NCBI GenBank assembly: GCA_963966185.1
Contig: CAWZYM010000004.1
Span: 264,940-328,939 of the forward strand
Reading direction: 5' to 3'
DNA length: 64,000 nt
DNA from: Rhabditoides inermis
Taxonomy: Eukaryota > Nematoda > Chromadorea > Rhabditida > Rhabditidae
Shown here: piece by piece, positions 13,701-26,325 of the stretch
How positions within the stretch are numbered: the first letter of the stretch is position 1
Layout of the letters: each line of letters starts with the position of its first letter
The notes under the pieces: generated by a model
Told to the model about the DNA's origin: nothing
What the model saw: only the letters and a program-made list of their open reading frames with translations
The model's database searches: none
Made by a program: the position numbers and the translations under genes

Positions 13701-16700
13701 GGCTCTTCTCAGAGATGGGAATGAAGCTGAATGCGGGAAAGTGCAAGGTGATTCGAATGGGAGTGTATGAGAAGGAACCAGATTTCGAGGTGAATCTGCA
13801 CATTGGTGGAACAGAGCTCGAGTGCACTAACAAGTACAAGTATCTCGGAGTGGCAATTGATCCTCTGATGAATTTCAGTGGTCACGTGGCTGAGAGAGTG
13901 ACGAAGGCTCGCCAAGCTATTGGTGCTTTGGTGCGAACTATGAGGAAGTGGGCTCCTCGAAGCGCGTTCGAGAAAGTGTACAAGGCATGTATTGAGCCAG
14001 GACTGCTATATGCAGCAGAAGGATGGTTTCCTGCAAACAGGACGGACAGGGCAAGACTCGAAAGAGTGAATGTGCATGCAGCGAGGCTGGTGCAGAATAA
14101 TTTCAAGTCATCGGATGAGCGGGTGCTAGAGAAGGCCAAATGGAATACGGTAAAGAAGACCGTGAACGAGAGAAGGAGGGTGCTCATGTGGAATTATGTG
14201 CACGGAGTGCGAGCCCCTCCAGATGGAATGCTGGTCCTGGTATCGGACAGCGGAGTGAGAAGAACAGCACGCGGCGGCCACTCACTGAGAGTGATGGAGC
14301 CTGTGGTGACAAGTGCGAGACTGCACGACTACCCGGTGAACGAGTTGAGAAGGCTTTGGAATGCCCTACCGGAGAAGGCTGTATTGGAGGAGACCAAACA
14401 GTCGTTCAAGCGTGCTGTCAAGAATCTGTGAATTGTGACCGTCGGAGACGGTGTTTTATCTTACTAATAGTTGTCTTTTATCGACTAGCGTGCTTATATA
14501 GCACGTTAGTTGAACTAATCTAGTTCTCACAGTCGTTATAATCCAAGGCTCTGTCTTGTTTTCGGCTGAGAACAATTGGTACGGCTATATCCTTGTTACT
14601 CTCTATGAGTAGTGAGATAAACGCAATACCAACAATAAAAAAAAGGTAACCTTGGCGCGCACGGCAGGCGTGGGCCCGACATCTTCCTTCAGCTTCTCGT
14701 CCCATGTGGCGCGTTTCCTTCCTGGGCCTCGTCTCCATTCCGGCGGCGGTAGTGTGAGCGCAGCTTGCTTCACAATCCGATGGTCTTCTCGTCGCAGCAC
14801 GTGTCCCAAGAGACGAACTCTCGTTGCCGCCACTTGCCGCGAGGGGGTGGGCAGCTTGGACATTTTGCGCAGGAGACGGGAGTAGATGTTGTTTACATCC
14901 CGATACAACTGCGAGTTGTGGCGACGGTTTGGGTAGAAGTAGCCTAACATCCGGTCCAAGAATTTGCGTTCCGCCGTATCCAGCTTCTCCTCGAGCTTCT
15001 TATTGAGAGCCCAAGTACCGGATCCGTAGAGCATCGGGTCGGATGGCGGTGAGGTAGATCCGCAGCTTGACGTGATTGGCGACGCTCGATCTCCACAAAA
15101 ACTTTCCAGCGAATTGAACGCGGAGCAGGCTTGGGCGATTCGCGCCTCCACATCCTTAGTAAGGTCGGCGTCGCTGCTAATCCACGAACCGAGGTAGCGG
15201 AAGTTGGTGGTCTGCGCGATCTTCTCTCCATTGACAGTGAACTCCTCCTTTACTCCTCGCGGGATGGTCATCGACTCGCACTTGTCCGGCCTGAGGGTCA
15301 GACCGTACGAGGCAGCGAGGAGACTGAGACGGTCGACAGCTTTCTGCAGGTTAACAGGGTCTTCTCCAAGCAGAGCGATGTCATCCGCGTAGTCGAGGTC
15401 GGTGACTTTCCTTCCTGTCGGGTGCAGCTCCACTCCTCCTCCACACTCCTCCACAACACGTCGCATCACGTCGTCGATGACATAGTTGAACAGAAGCGGG
15501 CCGCAGACGGATCCTTGGCGCACTCCAGTCCGGACGGCGAACTGCTGTGTGATTCCGCAAGGAGTGCGGACAGCGGCAGTAGTACGGCTGTACAGGTCTC
15601 GTAGAATGTCGACTAGCGGGGCTGGTACTCCGTCGGCGCGCACCGCATCGAAGAGGCGGTCTCGATCGGGACTGTCGAATGCTGCCCGGAAGTCGAGAAA
15701 GATGATGTAAGTCGGCTTCTTGAATCGGGCACGCAGCTCGACGATCCGTCTCAGAGAGAAGACGGCGTCGATGGTAGACCTTCCTGGGCGGAATCCGTGC
15801 TGCTCGTCTCGGGCGGTCTTCTCGCGGTGCTCCACAATGCGAAGTAGCAGCAGACGCTCCACCAGCTTGTAGCACACGCGGATCAAGGAGATACCACGGT
15901 AGTTGGCTGGGTCGGTGGGGCTGCCCTTCTTCAGCAACGGGACGATGATGGCGTTTCTCCACGAGTCAGGCACCTCCTTCCTCTCCCAGATGTTGACGAT
16001 CAGCCGATGCAGCTTACGGATCCCAAAGGCGGGCAGAGCCTTCATCATCTCCGGAGTGAGGTCGTCGTCTCCGGCAGCCTTCCCATTCATCAGCTTCTTC
16101 ATGCACACAAGCAGCTCCTCCATGGTTGGCGGCTCCGTCCTGCAGTTGTAGTCAGAACGGGCGGTGTGTGGCAGGGCGGGATCAGACGGGCACGGCTGGT
16201 TGAGTAGGCGGTCGAAGTGACCAGCCCACACCGCGCACGCTGCTTCCCCGGTGACGAGTGACACGCCGTCAGAGATGACGGGCGTCGTCCTGCTCCACTT
16301 CCCGCTGTACCGCTTCAACAGGAAGAATGCCGTGCGGGCATCCTGCCTTTCCCAAGCGTCCTCGAACTCCTTGCTCCTCCTCATCCATTCCTCCTCCCAC
16401 TGCTCCTTCCGAATCCTCCGCAGCTCCGCTTTGAGTTGACGGTAGGCCTTCAGCTTTCCTCTCTGCTTCGCCAGCAGCATGCTCGCGTAGCACAAGGATT
16501 CCTTCACTGACGCTCCATCGTGCTTCTTCTCCACCTTCAGAGTTGGAATCGCCTCCTTGGCTGCCTGCTGAACTGCAGCCGTCCACGAGTCAGCATCTGT
16601 CTCTCCTTTCTTCTGCCTCTCCTGCAGATTCTTCTCCACTATCCCTCGGTAGTCCGCGCGCACGTCACCATCCGTGATCAGCAGGCGAGAGTCGAGGCGG

Positions 16701-19700
16701 GGCGGTCTCTTCTGGTAGAACGAGCGACGGCGCGTTCCGGATCCGCTCACGACAAGAACCACGGGGATGTTATCCGAGTCGTATTTGAAGTCCGGCAGGC
16801 TCTTGCTGGAGAGGACGGCGCCGGCCTGGCTCTTCTTGACGAGCAGGTAGTCGATCTGGTGCGGCCTCCCGATACAGTTCTTCCTCCAGGTTGCGCGCTG
16901 CCAGGGACGGTTGCGCTTCCAGGCCGACGCGACGATAAGGTCGTAGCTCTCCAGCAAATCCACTATCCGCTGACCGTTGTCGCTTGTGCAGTCGGCAGCA
17001 CGCCTCCACCTGCCCATTGCTGGGCTGGCGTCGGCAGCCACGCGGCTGTTCGAGTCAAGCCCGAGGACGAGCTCTGACTTGCCGGCCGATCTCACAATCT
17101 TGGCCAGCTCGTCAAAGAACTTGTCCTTCTCCACCTCCTCGGCATCCTCGGTTGGCGCATGCGCCGACACGATGCGGGTCTTCTTTCCTCGTACTTCTGC
17201 ATCCACGTAGATGAGTCGGGGCGAGAGAGGGTTGATGGCGAGCACGTTGACGTTGGCAGAGGTGGAGATGGCGACAGTCACCCCGCACACCGCCCTGGAA
17301 GTGGGCAGTGCGCTGTAGTACTTGTACCGCAAGGAATCGCAGCACGTCCGGTCGATTCGGGTCTCCTGTAGCATCGCAACGTCCACTCCGTGCCGCTCGA
17401 GCTCCTCCGAGAGCAGGCTCCGGTCTGCAAAGCTTCTGGCAGAACGGACATTGTAGGACATGTAACGGGTCCTGGTTCTTTGCGATGATCGCATAGTCGG
17501 TATGTTGGGCATAATGCCTGTCGTATTGTCGAAGGGTGACAATTCCTTGACTCGAAAGTAGTCAACACTTGAACTTAGCAGTCTGTATGCACAGGCAAAC
17601 AGACTCCCGGGGGGCACGACGTGGACGTGAGTCAATCAATCAATCAATCGTTTATCCGGAATCGTTATATCTGAATATGACAACACAATCATAATGAAAT
17701 GAAGCATACAGTAGTGCCTAAGATGCTAGATACATAATAGGCTAACGCCGGGGAAAGACAGGTCGGCTGACAAGGTTAGTGGTGGGAAGACGATACTTGA
17801 CCGATAATCGTTCCTGGACCATTAGAGCACCATTCTTGACGTGAAGAGCTCCGGGTGGTCCTTTGCTTCCATGCCAATTAGTATCTCCTCGCGCCATAGC
17901 TGCTTCCACATGAGGCTACTTCCCGCCGCCTCACTGGTTACTCGGGAAGGATTCTTGTCGATGACCGATCATTCGGCGGCGGCGGTGGGGCGAAATGAGG
18001 ACCCGACCGCACGCCGCGGGGAAAAGAAGAAGAATACGAAAGAATGGACGTGAGTGTTGACAATTTCTACCCCCTGTCAAATGAGTTGTCGAAATCTCTG
18101 AGTTGAAAAAAGGTAGATTAATTTATCAAAAGTGAACCTATTCCCTGCGGCCACCTTCTCCACGCATACACTCGTCGTACGATTCGCAGAACTTGGAGAA
18201 TCCAACCGTACACAGAATCTTTTCCATCAAAGCACACTCGCGACGCTGCAAGCGGATATATTTCGACTGGTAGATGTGCGACGCACCTACTTTCGAAGCG
18301 GCATTGATTTGTGTGACGAGAAGGAGAAGGAGGAGAAGAAGAATATGGGTGCGCATCTTGTGTTGGTTGTGAAGCAATTGCCACTCATGTCAGCTTTCGC
18401 ATATAAATTTGTATTCAGTACGTACAGTCGATTTTCATGCTTGGTGTTTCGCGAAGAACGTGAATCGATAACAGCGTTTATTCTAGCTCTTATTGTAGTT
18501 GTAGACGAGCATTAGATGGGAACACATATGTTGACGTGCTGGTTCATGATGGGCTTCTGTCCCGGTGGGCACCACGGCGGAAGGTGCATGATCTAGAATG
18601 AGAACGGTCTCGATCGCATCAATACTAATAAACAAAAAAACGCAGCAATACTGAAGAAGAGTACGTAAACTACGCACACGTTCGGTTGCGATTCACCAGA
18701 CCGAATGTGTGTTTCTACCGGCCGGGATCATCATCAATGCTTTTATTCGGTGTCGTATTTCATGATCATATGTTTAGAAAGCATATCCATCGCCCTGGTT
18801 TTATCATCAATGATGAACCAGTAATCAAAGGTGCGGTCAGTCTCTTAGGAATCGATTCCGAAGTGTTTCGAAGGGATCGCAAGGCATTCGGGAGTGTTTG
18901 GGATTGTTCGGGAGTGTTCTGATGTGCATACCGATTCGCAGCGCGGACATTCTTGCTCGTCGCAGTGAGTGTTGACCTCGTGGTGTCCGAACGGGCACCG
19001 GAGAGATGCGGATGCGGCAACGAGGCCGAGGAGAAGAAGCAGGCTGCGCAGCGACATCAATGGCAGTGGATGAGACAAGCAACCGCGCTCTGCTCATTAC
19101 AATTCAGTGTCTTATTCAGCACACGACGTCTTGTTCAACCAGTGGTGTTGCATTGCATTTCATCAGTTGATGTTTTATTTATTTTTGTTTTTTAAAGCAA
19201 GATTTGATTGCGAATATGGGCTTAGAAATGTGCATACACATAGTGAGAAATACCTTACAATAGTCAGTTCCACCATTCCACCCCTCTCCATCACATTTGA
19301 AAATTCCGCTTGCGCAAAACTTCGCGTTTCTTATTTTTCGCGCTGATTCCCATCCACTGTATTTGAGGTTATTTGTTATCGTTACAACACCCCACGAGAG
19401 ACGAGAGTACAGAGTCAGAAAATGCAATTTATTGGTTCGGTAGTATTTTACTGGTTGCCGAAGTTGAAGTACCCTCCGGTTCCCTGGGGCCATTCCTGGA
19501 CCGGGGGCTGCGATTTGAATAGCTTGGAACAGTTGCACGGTCCTTTCTGCGTTATGCACCGCGCCATCTCGGCCTCCGTACAAACCTACAACGAATGCCA
19601 TCAGCACTGAGCCGTTGATGTGCTGAGTCTGGCGTTGATATCGTCCTGACCGAAACTAACCTCAATCTTGAAGTGTCCTCCAGTTCCTTGGGGCCATTCC

Positions 19701-21722
19701 TGGACCGGGGGCTGCGACTTGAATAGCTTGGGACAGTTGCACGGTCCTTTCTGCGTTATGCACCGCGCCATCTCGGCCTCCGTACAAACCTACAACGAAT
19801 GCCATCAGCACTGAGCCGTTGATGTGCTGAGTCTGACGTTGATATCGTCTTGACCGAAACTAACCTCAGTCTTGAAGTGTCCTCCAGTTCCTTGGGGCCA
19901 TTCCTGGACTGGGGGCTGCGACTTGAATAGCTTGGGACAGTTGCACGGTCCTTTCTGCGTTATGCACCGCGCCATCTCGGCCTCCGTACAAACCTACAAC
20001 GAATGCCATCAGCACTGAGCCGTTGATGTGCTGAGTCTGACGTTGATATCGTCCTGACCGAAACTAACCTCAGTCTTGAAGTGTCCTCCAGTTCCTTGGG
20101 GCCATTCCTGGACCGGGGGCTGCGACTTGAATAGCTTGGGACAGTTGCACGGTCCTTTCTGCGTTATGCACCGCGCCATCTCGGCCTCCGTACAAACCTA
20201 CAACGAATGCCATCAGCACTGAGCCGTTGATGTGCTGAGTCTGACGTTGATATCGTCCTGACCGAAACTAACCTCAGTTTTGAAGTGTCCTCCGGTTCCT
20301 TGGGGCCATTCCTGGACCGGGGGCTGCGACTTGAACGGACCCCAACAACGGCACAGTTCATTCGGAGCATATTGGCAAATGTCCAGTTCCGCGGGTGTAC
20401 ATCCCTACAAACATTGCATTGGAGAGAAGACATCTTCCATTCTTCCAATCTACTTTACCACCAATACTCATCATCACTACACCTGTGATAGATATTGATG
20501 GAAACGTTGATATCAGCGTGAACCTACCATGCTGGTTTTGAAGTGTGCTCCGGATCCTCCATACTACTCTACCATCAATTCTCATCAACGCTAGTGATAG
20601 TTTATAGACATTGATGGTTACGTTGATATCAGTATGAACCAACGTTAAGAATGGTACTCTAATGGTCCAGGAATGATTATCGATCAAGTATCGTCTTCCC
20701 ACCACTAACCTCGTCAGCCAACCTGTCTTTCCCCGGCGTTAGCCTATGTATCTAGTATCTTAGGCACTACTGTATGCATCATATCGTCATGATTGTGTTG
20801 TCATATTCAGATATAACGATTCCGGATAAACAATTTGAATTTTGAATTTGAATGAACCAACCATGCGGTCGAAGCGTCCCTGCGCGGCAACAGTGCTGAC
20901 CGCAGCCGCGACTACGATTGCGACGAGAATACGCATCCTTGTGCTGTCTACAGCCATTCGTCGCCTCTCCCATCGCTATAAACCCTCTCCCATCGCTCCG
21001 TAATGGTCCTTCGATCTCCGAAAAGGCTCATTGAGATTCGTTTAATCAAGAAGGCGCGTATGGAATTCAAATTGCGAATTTCGTGATCGATTGTGTGTTC
21101 GGGTTTGGTGTGATGAGGAAATTGGTTTGGTACTAGTAGGTGAAGTAAACTCGATGGTTGTGTGGTGGTGAAATCACCAAAAGTGTTTGCAGAAGGCGTT
21201 CCACTGGGCCGACTATCCGTTCATCATGAATGGAATGGCCAAGGGCGAGCTGCTGTCGGTGGAGGCGAAAATAAAGATGCAGGTAGGTGAGAGAGAGAAA
21301 GGGAAAGAGAGAGACAGAGATAGATGATGGATTGCAGGAGTCTATCGAGTCGGGCACGCTGAATCTGTTCGGTATGAATCTGCTCGTCGAAGAGCCCTAC
21401 TTCAACCTCACCGTCAGGAGGTGGGTGGGAGGAAGGAAGGAAGGGAGGGGGAGAGAGGGAGAGATATAGAGGGAGAGCAGAGAGTGAGAGAGAGGGGGAG
21501 AGAGGAGAGAGAGAAGGGAAAGAGGGTGAGAGGGAGAGGGAGGGTGGAGAGAGAGGAGGTAGGGAGAGGGAGGGAGAGAGGGGGGAGAGGGAGAAGAAGA
21601 AGAGAGAGAGAGATCTTTCAGGCAGCACATTGTCAACGACACGATCGCCCATCTGCACACGGCGGCCACCCGCGCCAACATGTTCAGCAAGCCGCTTCGT
21701 GTCACGTTCATGGGAGAGGTGA

Positions 21723-21758
<36 letters not shown>

Positions 21759-21782
21759 CTCTCTCTCTCTCTTTCTCTCTTT

Positions 21783-21828
<46 letters not shown>

Positions 21829-23381
21829 TTCTTCTCTCATTCTCTTCTCTCTTTCTTCTCTCTCTCTCTTCTCTCTTCTCTTTTTCTTTTCTCTCTCTCT
21901 TCTCTCTTTCTCTCTTTCTCTCTTTCTCTCTCTTCTCTCTTTCTCTCTTTCTCTCTTTCTCTCTTTCTCTCTTTCTCTCTTTCTTTCTCTCTCTCTGTCT
22001 CTTTCTCTCTCTCTCCACTTCATCTCTTCTCACAGGAGGGAGAGGACGCGGGCGGTGTCCGGAAGGAGTTCTTCATGCTGCTGTTCCAGGAGCTGCTCAA
22101 GCCGGAGTCAGTGGGAACTTAATTAGACTGGTTGTCCGGAGTGACTTTCCGGAGGCTGTCACGTGACACTCGTAGTTTATGAGCGTTTTTATCAGCAGAT
22201 TCAAGTTATACAACCTAGCCGATATGGGGGCTGACCTAAGTACTCGAGTACAATCATACTTACAAGGGGTCCGCATTGCAGCTGCTTACATAGAGGGAAG
22301 AAGAGAGAGAGAGAGAGGAAGAGAGAGAGGGGGAGAGAGAAAGAGAAAAAGAGAGAGAGATCGGTCGTTGCAGCTTTGGCATGTTTGTGGAGAACGACGA
22401 GTCTCACCTGGTGTGGTTTTCGGGCGCGCCCGGCGAGGAGACGTCGTACACGGTGGTGGGGCTGCTGTGCGGACTGGCCGTGTACAATCAGGTGGGGGTG
22501 AAGTATCGAGACAAGATTAAAACAAACGGGCGGCGCTGGGCGCCACCCCTAATTCGGAATCGCTCATAAGAATCTCGGATGGTCGTAGGTTGTTGCGCAG
22601 AAAGTGAGATGGGAGAAGGAAAATGGAAAGCCACGACGATGCTTCACATGAAATCGAGATCATGATTAAACTTTTATTCGGAATCGCGCTACCTTAGATG
22701 GTCGTAGGTTTTTTGTTGTTGAATTTTCTTGCTCCGAAAATGAGGGAGAAGGAAGTTGCAATCACCAAGGTGCTTCACGCATGATATCAGAAGTTGACGT
22801 GATTGAAAAGGCTGACCGATCTTCACACGTGCTGCCTGTGAACAGTGACAAGAGATCGAGATCAAAATCTAGATCTAATGTTTATTCTGAATCGCAAAAT
22901 TGGTCGTGACACCAACGAAACGAAATCACTATGGAACCTCAGATGGTCGTAGGTTTTTGCGCAGAAAATTGGATGGGAGAAGGAAGGAAGGGGAGAGGAG
23001 TGCATTTCAGGTGCTCGTCGCGTTCCCCTTCCCCGTGGCGCTCTACAAGGTGAGTGGGATGATTAAGTGTCTGGTGATCTGGGGCAGGAGAAGGTGGGGA
23101 ACCTAGAGAACGTTACCGCAACACAACCCGACCCTTGTGTCGCGAAGTTTGTCGATGAGACTGCCTGACGACACCTGACCAACGGTTGGAAATGGATATT
23201 GTGTTTCGAAGTGTTTATAGTGGTAATGACCAAACCCAAACACCAGAAATCCAACGTGTTTCAGATGCTGCTGGATCAGGAGCCGACGCTGGACGATGTG
23301 TGCGAGCTGTCGCCCACCGAGGGACGGAGCCTCCAGCAGCTGCTCGATTATGAGGGTGAGGAGGGAGGGAGAGGGGGAAGA

Positions 23382-23418
<37 letters not shown>

Positions 23419-25946
23419 GATCTCCCCTTTCCAGGCTCGGATGTTGAGGACGTGTTCTGTCTCGACTTTACCATCTCGCACACGGTGTTTGGTGGGTTTG
23501 CGTGTGTGTTTTTCAATGTAAGAATGTTTGAGGAATTGAGAGATAGTCACTATGAATGAGGGTATCTGAGATTAGGGACTGCGCGGGCGCGGGCGAGTTA
23601 CGAATACGCAAGTTGAAAACCTGAACGCGAAATTACCGTAATCAGAGTAAATGGGCTTTGAAAGATCATCTAATTTGCTTGCATATGAGTGAGAGATGTT
23701 ACAATGTCACTCTTTTTTCAGGTGAGCTGTTCATATCAAGGTTTTCATATCAATGAGCATATCACTATTTTTTTGTGGGCGAGACGACAGCGGTATTTGG
23801 CTAGTTGACCAAATTTGCATATGATGACGTCACACTTGTTTGCAGGCGAGACGACGACGCACGAGCTGAAGCGCGGCGGCGCGGACACGCCGGTGACGGC
23901 GGCCAATCGGGCAGAGTACGTCAAGGTATGGGAGGGAGAGGGGATAAGGCTCGCCTACAGTGGCGCTCATGTCATTAGTGAGGTCCACTGACACCTAGGA
24001 ACTGTAGGATGGATTATGGGGATCACTGCTTTTGCTGGCAAAAGATCCCACAAAGTTTGTCGGAACGCAACCGCAGAAAGTTCCACGGCATGGGCAGGCT
24101 TTGGGATGTAGTCGAGGTCCTCGCCCTTACTTTATTCGTCCTCGTGAACTTTATCCGTTTTCCTCAGCTGTACGTGGCGGCGCGTATGCTGATAAAAAAT
24201 CAAGGCAAAAAATGGAAAAAAGAGTAATATCATTTTTTTAAACAGTCAAAATAGTAATAGTTTGTCATCAGCTGTACGTGGCGGCGCGTATGCGGGAGGG
24301 CGCCGGCGGAGAGATCAAGCAGCAGTGCAAGTGGTTCAGCAACGGATTCCGACACGTGCTCCACTCGAGGTGCGGGAGATGGGAGCACTCTTGCTTTTTT
24401 CTCTCCTTCCCTCTCTTTTTGTTTAATTTCTGTCTCCTGTTTTGTCCTTTTTTCCTCTCTCTCTCTCTTTCTTTCTCAATATGTTCATTTGGATACATGA
24501 CACATATATGTTGATAGTTGGTATATGTTGATGCATTCCTCTCATTTCTCTGCCAGCGCGCGGTCGCGTGCCTTCCCCTGTTATTCCCCCGACCCCTGAA
24601 CAATGCTGTGCGGCGGAGGACACTAACCGGACTGGTATTCGATTTTGCTACTCTCTACATCTACGGCATTGAGACGGGAGAGGAATCCTCGAAGACGATG
24701 AAACTCTCGGAGACGTCTCTTCGCGATCGATCGTTGAAGCCCGGATCTTCCGCCGCCGAGATCGAAACTTCCCCAGAAGCCGCAAGCAGGGAATGACAAG
24801 CATCACCAACAACGCGTACGCATCCACGGGACCACCGAAACCCGTGTTGTTGGAACTCGCAGTAGGCATTGTATTACTGTATTTCACCGTATCCCACCGT
24901 AATTTACGTAATCGATATTGTGTGCTACTTGATTCGAGATAAATATTTTGATTTTTGATTTGTTGATGCAGAGTGTGGCAAGAATTCACTCATACTCTGG
25001 CCTGACACACCTGACCTTTCAGGGTGCTCAACTTCTTCCAGCCCAAAGAGCTGATGGAGCTGTGTGTGGGCAATGAGAACTACGACTGGAGCGAGTTCAA
25101 GAAGGTGTGCATCTCTCTCTCCTTCTCCTTCTCTCTCTCTCTCTTTCGCAGAAGTGCTACCAGTGCGGCGGCGCTATATCCTCTTTTCCCTCTCCCCCAA
25201 TTTCCATGGTCATTATGTCGAGGTTTTGCTGGCGCGCGTCAGTGTGTGAGAGGCTGCTACTGTGTGTGTGTGATTGGTTGAATAGGGTGGGGGATGATGA
25301 CTGCCGGATTTCACCCTCGCAAATTACAGTGGAGAGAGAGAGGGAGAGGAGGGAGGGAGGGAGGGGGGAGGGAGAGAGAAAGAGGGAGAGAGAGAGTGGG
25401 AAGCGTATTGGAGCGCATAAACATGGTGATTCATGATCATAAAACCGAAACTATGCACATCCTGGATGCTATGCGGTGTCTGTCTGGCTGTCTATACTGT
25501 CTGTCTCGGGGGTTATGCGTCTCTCGTCGGGAGCGGAACTCGCTTTGTTGTCTGTCTGCTGCCTGTATCTCTTGTGTAGCCGCAGGTGCTAGCGGATACG
25601 GTATAGCTCGTGTTTGTGTGTGCACTTTTGCATCAGTCATCCGGAGATTCACTGATTGAATCAACTCGTTAATCATTGATCATGCGCTCTTGTGCGATTG
25701 TGAAAGGGGATTCGGATTTGGATTGGACGTGATGTCATGCTTTTAGAATTTCGATTCGTGTGATTGGCATGAGTCAGAGGTATTATTGTACGACTACCGG
25801 ATTAGAGTGACACACTCATCGGTGGAAAGGATAGGGGGAAGTTGGCGATTCGTTGAGTGTGAAGGACTATTGAGGAAGGCGGAACCAGAGGCAGCGAGGG
25901 AGAGAGACAAAAACAACACAACACAAACAGTCAACAGACTCCCCCC

Positions 25947-25979
<33 letters not shown>

Positions 25980-26288
25980 ATCCTCTATCATCGACACTTT
26001 GGAGAGGACATACACGCCTCTTTCCCTGCATCAGCAGCAGTAAACAAACAAACAAACACACACACTGTATGTTTTTGTTGTTGTGTGCGTATTCCGGTTT
26101 CCCCGACAGCGGTCAGCGGTTGGTCTCGGCTATCCCCTTTCGTTTGTCTCGCACGCCTTCTCTCGTCTCTCTCTCTCTCCCTGGTCAGTCGAACCGGAAG
26201 CAAAATGACTCGTGGCTTTTTTTAGGCGATGAAGTCTGTCGTGTGATGTTTGTTCTCTCATCTGATAGAATCCATGCGAAGAGTTGAA

Positions 26289-26325
<37 letters not shown>

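Larger units (their letters stand above)
12960..17620 (-). mobile_element. RTE-type LINE, interrupted by a second LINE
   Basis: The element reads right to left and lies antisense in HERC intron 20. One long frame (about 17516 to 14650) encodes an APE-type endonuclease (MSYNVRSARS, MLQETRID, IDYLLV) and a reverse transcriptase with the DYADDIALL active site. It then ends in a C-terminal domain with VRLLGHVLRRED and GPGRKRATWDEKLKEDVG. The frame is cut at 14645 by the inserted element (13157-14644) and resumes at 13156, reaching a stop near 13040. The 3' end is a (GAGT)n tail at 12957-12980; short tandem tails are typical of RTE. The 5' end is uncertain, near 17600. Apart from the insertion the frame is open, so the copy is young. 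Confidence 0.85.

Noticed and set aside
16520..17077. Plus-strand open frames over 15-17.5 kb
   Set aside because: They overlap the RTE LINE frame on minus, which has clear endonuclease and reverse-transcriptase motifs.
19586..20404. CRISPR-like array of regular repeats
   Set aside because: The units are 204 bp, contain spliceable coding exons, have no unique spacers, and the genome is eukaryotic.
21224..22126. Arg/Glu and Ser/Leu repeat proteins around 21.2-22.1 kb
   Set aside because: Low-complexity translation of CT/GA tracts in HERC introns 22 and 23.
24009..24241. Open frame with a hydrophobic segment just before HERC exon 30
   Set aside because: It lies in the intron, includes a partial copy of the exon 30 start, and has no splice or promoter support.
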